From contig DASSUW010000450.1 of the NCBI GenBank assembly GCA_035706585.1, forward strand, positions 1 through 20,258: DNA of 20,258 bases, given 5' to 3'. The position numbers and the translations under genes are program-made. The notes below the pieces were generated by a model. That model did no database searches. It saw only the letters and a program-made list of their open reading frames with translations, and was not told the origin of the DNA. Origin of the DNA: DASSUW01 sp035706585. Lineage in GTDB: Bacteria; Actinomycetota; Thermoleophilia; Solirubrobacterales; Solirubrobacteraceae. Every line of letters begins with the position of its first letter. The first letter of the stretch is position 1. Shown here in pieces: positions 18,512 through 20,258 of this stretch.

Positions 18512-19891
18512 ATGACGCACCGCGTGGTCATCGCCGGCTCGGGAGTGGCGGCCGTGGAGGCCGTCCTCGCACTGCGCGCGCTCGCGGGCCCGCGCGTCGA
18601 GATCGATCTCGTCGCGCCCGCACACGCCCTCGAGCAGCGCCCGGCATCCGTCGCCGCGCCGTTCGGCTTCGGCGCCCCGCTCCCGCTCGACCTCGGCGAC
18701 CTCGCGGAGCGCTACCGCGTCGCCCTCGTGCGGGACGGGCTGGCGGCCGTCGATGTAGCGGCGCAGCGCGTCGCACTGGCCTCGGGGAACCACCTCGAGT
18801 ACGACCATCTGCTCGTCGCGGTCGGGGCCACCGCGGAGCCGGCGCTGCCGGGCGCGCTGACGTTCTCCGGGCCTGAGGACGTTCCGATGATGGACTGGGT
18901 CCTCGCCGAGATCGCGCGCCAGCATCGCCGCCAGGTGGCGATCGTCGTGCCGGCGGCGACGACGTGGACGCTGCCGGCCTACGAGCTGGCGATCATGAGC
19001 GCCGCGGCGGTCCGCGAGACGCCGGAGGCCACCGTCACGCTCGTCACACCCGAGCGCGAGCCGCTGTGGATCTTCGGCGACGCCGCCGGCGCCGCGATGC
19101 GCGAGCTGCTGGCCGGTCGCGACATCGCGCTGCGCACCGGCGCGCGGGCGGTGCACGTGACCGACGACGTCCTCTGGCTCGACTCCGACACGGCAATGAT
19201 CGCCGACACCGTGATCAGCCTTCCGCGCCTCGTCGGGGCCGCCATCGACGGTCTGCCCAACGACCGCGACGGGTTCCTGCCGACCGACGCGCACGGCTAC
19301 GTGAAGGGCGCGCCCGGCGTGCTCGCGGCGGGCGACGTCACCACGTTCCCGGTCAAGCAGGGCGGCCTGGCGACGCAGCAGGCGGATGCCGCCGCGGCGA
19401 CGATCGCGCACGAAACCGGAGCGCTCGTCGAGCCGCGGCCGTTCGTCCCGGTGCTGCGCGGGCTCCTGCTCACCGGCGGCGCCCCGCTCTACCTGCGCGC
19501 CGAGCTCGACGCGACCGGCACCCCGCGGGTCGCGGGCACGCGTGCGCGGCGGCTGTCCGGGGACGTGTCGGCGCGCGCGCTGTGGTGGCCGCCGGGCAAG
19601 ATCGCCGGCCGCTACCTCGCGCCCTACCTGTCGACGGCGCGTCCCGTCGCACTCGGCAAGGAACCGCTGGTCGACCGCGTCGCACGCCCCGCCGGCCGGC
19701 GCGCCGACGACCACGAGGCCGCCCTCGACCTGGCGTTGCTGCTGGCCGACGAGGAGGCCGAGGCCGGCGACTTCGCTCAGGCCCTGCACGCGCTCGATGC
19801 GGCCACAGCACTCGCCGGAGGCGTGCTGCCGCCGCCGTACGCCGAGCGGCGCGAGCGCTGGCTGGCCGAGCTCGCGCCCGCGCGCTCGTAA
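18512..19891 (+). CDS. FAD-dependent oxidoreductase-like flavoprotein, cysteine-free, paralogue of the 9996 gene
   Basis: A 459-residue flavoprotein with an intact N-terminal FAD loop (VIAGSGVAAVE, about 6-16), the GNHLEYDHLLVAVGA strand before the first domain boundary, and the second FAD contact GVLAAGDVTTFPVKQGG (about 268-284). Where NDH-2-type enzymes have a GxGxxG NAD(P) loop, this protein reads VVPAATTWTLPAYELAI, so NAD(P)H use is not supported. I find no cysteine at all, which argues against sulfide:quinone reductase or disulfide reductase chemistry. The C-terminal 80 residues are an extra helical tail absent from the paralogue at 9996. The ATG at 18512 fits the leaderless promoter spacing; a GTG at 18479 in frame is the alternative. 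It ends 7 bases from the convergent response regulator gene. Donor and acceptor are unknown. Confidence 0.88.
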   Translation: MTHRVVIAGSGVAAVEAVLALRALAGPRVEIDLVAPAHALEQRPASVAAPFGFGAPLPLDLGDLAERYRVALVRDGLAAVDVAAQRVALASGNHLEYDHLLVAVGATAEPALPGALTFSGPEDVPMMDWVLAEIARQHRRQVAIVVPAATTWTLPAYELAIMSAAAVRETPEATVTLVTPEREPLWIFGDAAGAAMRELLAGRDIALRTGARAVHVTDDVLWLDSDTAMIADTVISLPRLVGAAIDGLPNDRDGFLPTDAHGYVKGAPGVLAAGDVTTFPVKQGGLATQQADAAAATIAHETGALVEPRPFVPVLRGLLLTGGAPLYLRAELDATGTPRVAGTRARRLSGDVSARALWWPPGKIAGRYLAPYLSTARPVALGKEPLVDRVARPAGRRADDHEAALDLALLLADEEAEAGDFAQALHALDAATALAGGVLPPPYAERRERWLAELAPARS

Positions 19892-19898
19892 CGCCCGA

Positions 19899-20258
19899 TC
19901 AGGCGTCGACGAGCTCGACGAGCTGGTGCTCGAGCGCGTAGCGCACGAGCTCGGCGCGCGTGGAGCGGCGCGTCTTCTGCTGGATGTGCGCGCGGTGCGA
20001 CTCGACCGTGCGCACGCTCAGATACAGCGTCGACGCGATCTCGGAGTTCGTGTGGCCGAGCGCGATCATCCTCAGGACCTCGAGCTCGCGGTCGGACAGG
20101 TCGTCGGGCGGGCCCGTCGGCTCGGCGGGCTGGGCGGCGAGGCGGGCGCCGAGGCGCGGGTTGAGGTAGGTCTCGCCGTCGGCGGCCAGCCGGATCGCGC
20201 CGAGCAGCTCGTCGTCGGCGGCCTCCTTGAGCACGAACCCGAGCGCGCCGGACTGCAG
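19899..20258 (-). CDS. NarL/LuxR-family response regulator, N-terminus cut by window edge
   Basis: The last 119 codons of a response regulator, open to the right edge. The visible part begins in the end of the receiver domain (GALGFVLKEAADDELLGAIR, with the conserved Lys before E-A). A linker follows, then a LuxR-type helix-turn-helix: LSDRELEVLRMIALGHTNSEIASTLYLSVRTVESHRAHIQQK. This is the DevR/NarL class that partners HisKA_3 kinases such as the one at 1-1726. The phospho-acceptor Asp lies outside the window. It is a candidate regulator for the shared promoter boxes, but nothing here proves it. Confidence 0.93.
   Translation of the reverse strand: MQSGALGFVLKEAADDELLGAIRLAADGETYLNPRLGARLAAQPAEPTGPPDDLSDRELEVLRMIALGHTNSEIASTLYLSVRTVESHRAHIQQKTRRSTRAELVRYALEHQLVELVDA

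Overview
The window is very GC-rich and almost fully coding, with strong GC bias at third codon positions, and the longest non-coding gap is about 100 bases. The gene content resembles an actinobacterium: a DevS/DosS-type sensor kinase, a NarL-type regulator, Hrp1-like CBS and universal stress proteins, and CtpF-like P-type ATPases. A Thermoleophilia/Solirubrobacter-like soil lineage is my guess; no rRNA or other phylogenetic marker is present. I see no tRNA, rRNA, CRISPR array, insertion sequence or phage gene, and no stretch over 300 bases lacks a gene.

Layout. (1) 1-1726, minus: GAF-GAF sensor histidine kinase, cut by the left edge. (2) 1822-5466, plus: CBS pair protein, universal stress protein, P-type cation ATPase. 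(3) 7812-5453, minus: tandem universal stress protein, PiT-type phosphate transporter, PhoU-like DUF47 protein. (4) 9120-7888, minus: glucosamine-6-phosphate deaminase-like domain fused to a DUF218 domain. (5) 9223-11117, plus: lone sugar-type ABC ATPase and a flavoprotein. (6) 12994-11110, minus: PRC-barrel protein and an Nramp-related metal transporter. (7) 13128-18037, plus: second P-type ATPase, 39-codon ORF, arginine deiminase, 33-codon ORF, carbamate kinase. (8) 18381-18055, minus: small zinc-ribbon protein. (9) 18512-19891, plus: second flavoprotein. (10) 20258-19899, minus: NarL/LuxR response regulator, cut by the right edge.

The main discovery is regulatory. Seven operon starts carry a composite promoter with fixed geometry: CYACGG-like box, 21 bases, GGATGGCR-like -35, 17 bases, TAGCGT-like -10, 6 or 7 bases, then the start codon. 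The -10 to start distance implies leaderless mRNAs, whereas several genes inside operons carry strong Shine-Dalgarno sequences. Four sites match well and three are weaker. An eighth start (NagB fusion) shares only the -10 and spacing. This links nearly every operon in the window into one probable regulon. The obvious candidate regulators are the two-component proteins at the edges.

Taken together the genes look like a low-oxygen or energy-limitation survival island, comparable in composition to the mycobacterial DosR regulon (CBS/Hrp1, universal stress proteins, CtpF, DevS/DevR) but with different DNA boxes and extra modules: arginine deiminase with carbamate kinase, phosphate and divalent metal transport, and two flavoproteins without recognisable NAD(P) or redox-cysteine motifs. 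The hypoxia link is inferred from gene content, not shown by the sequence.
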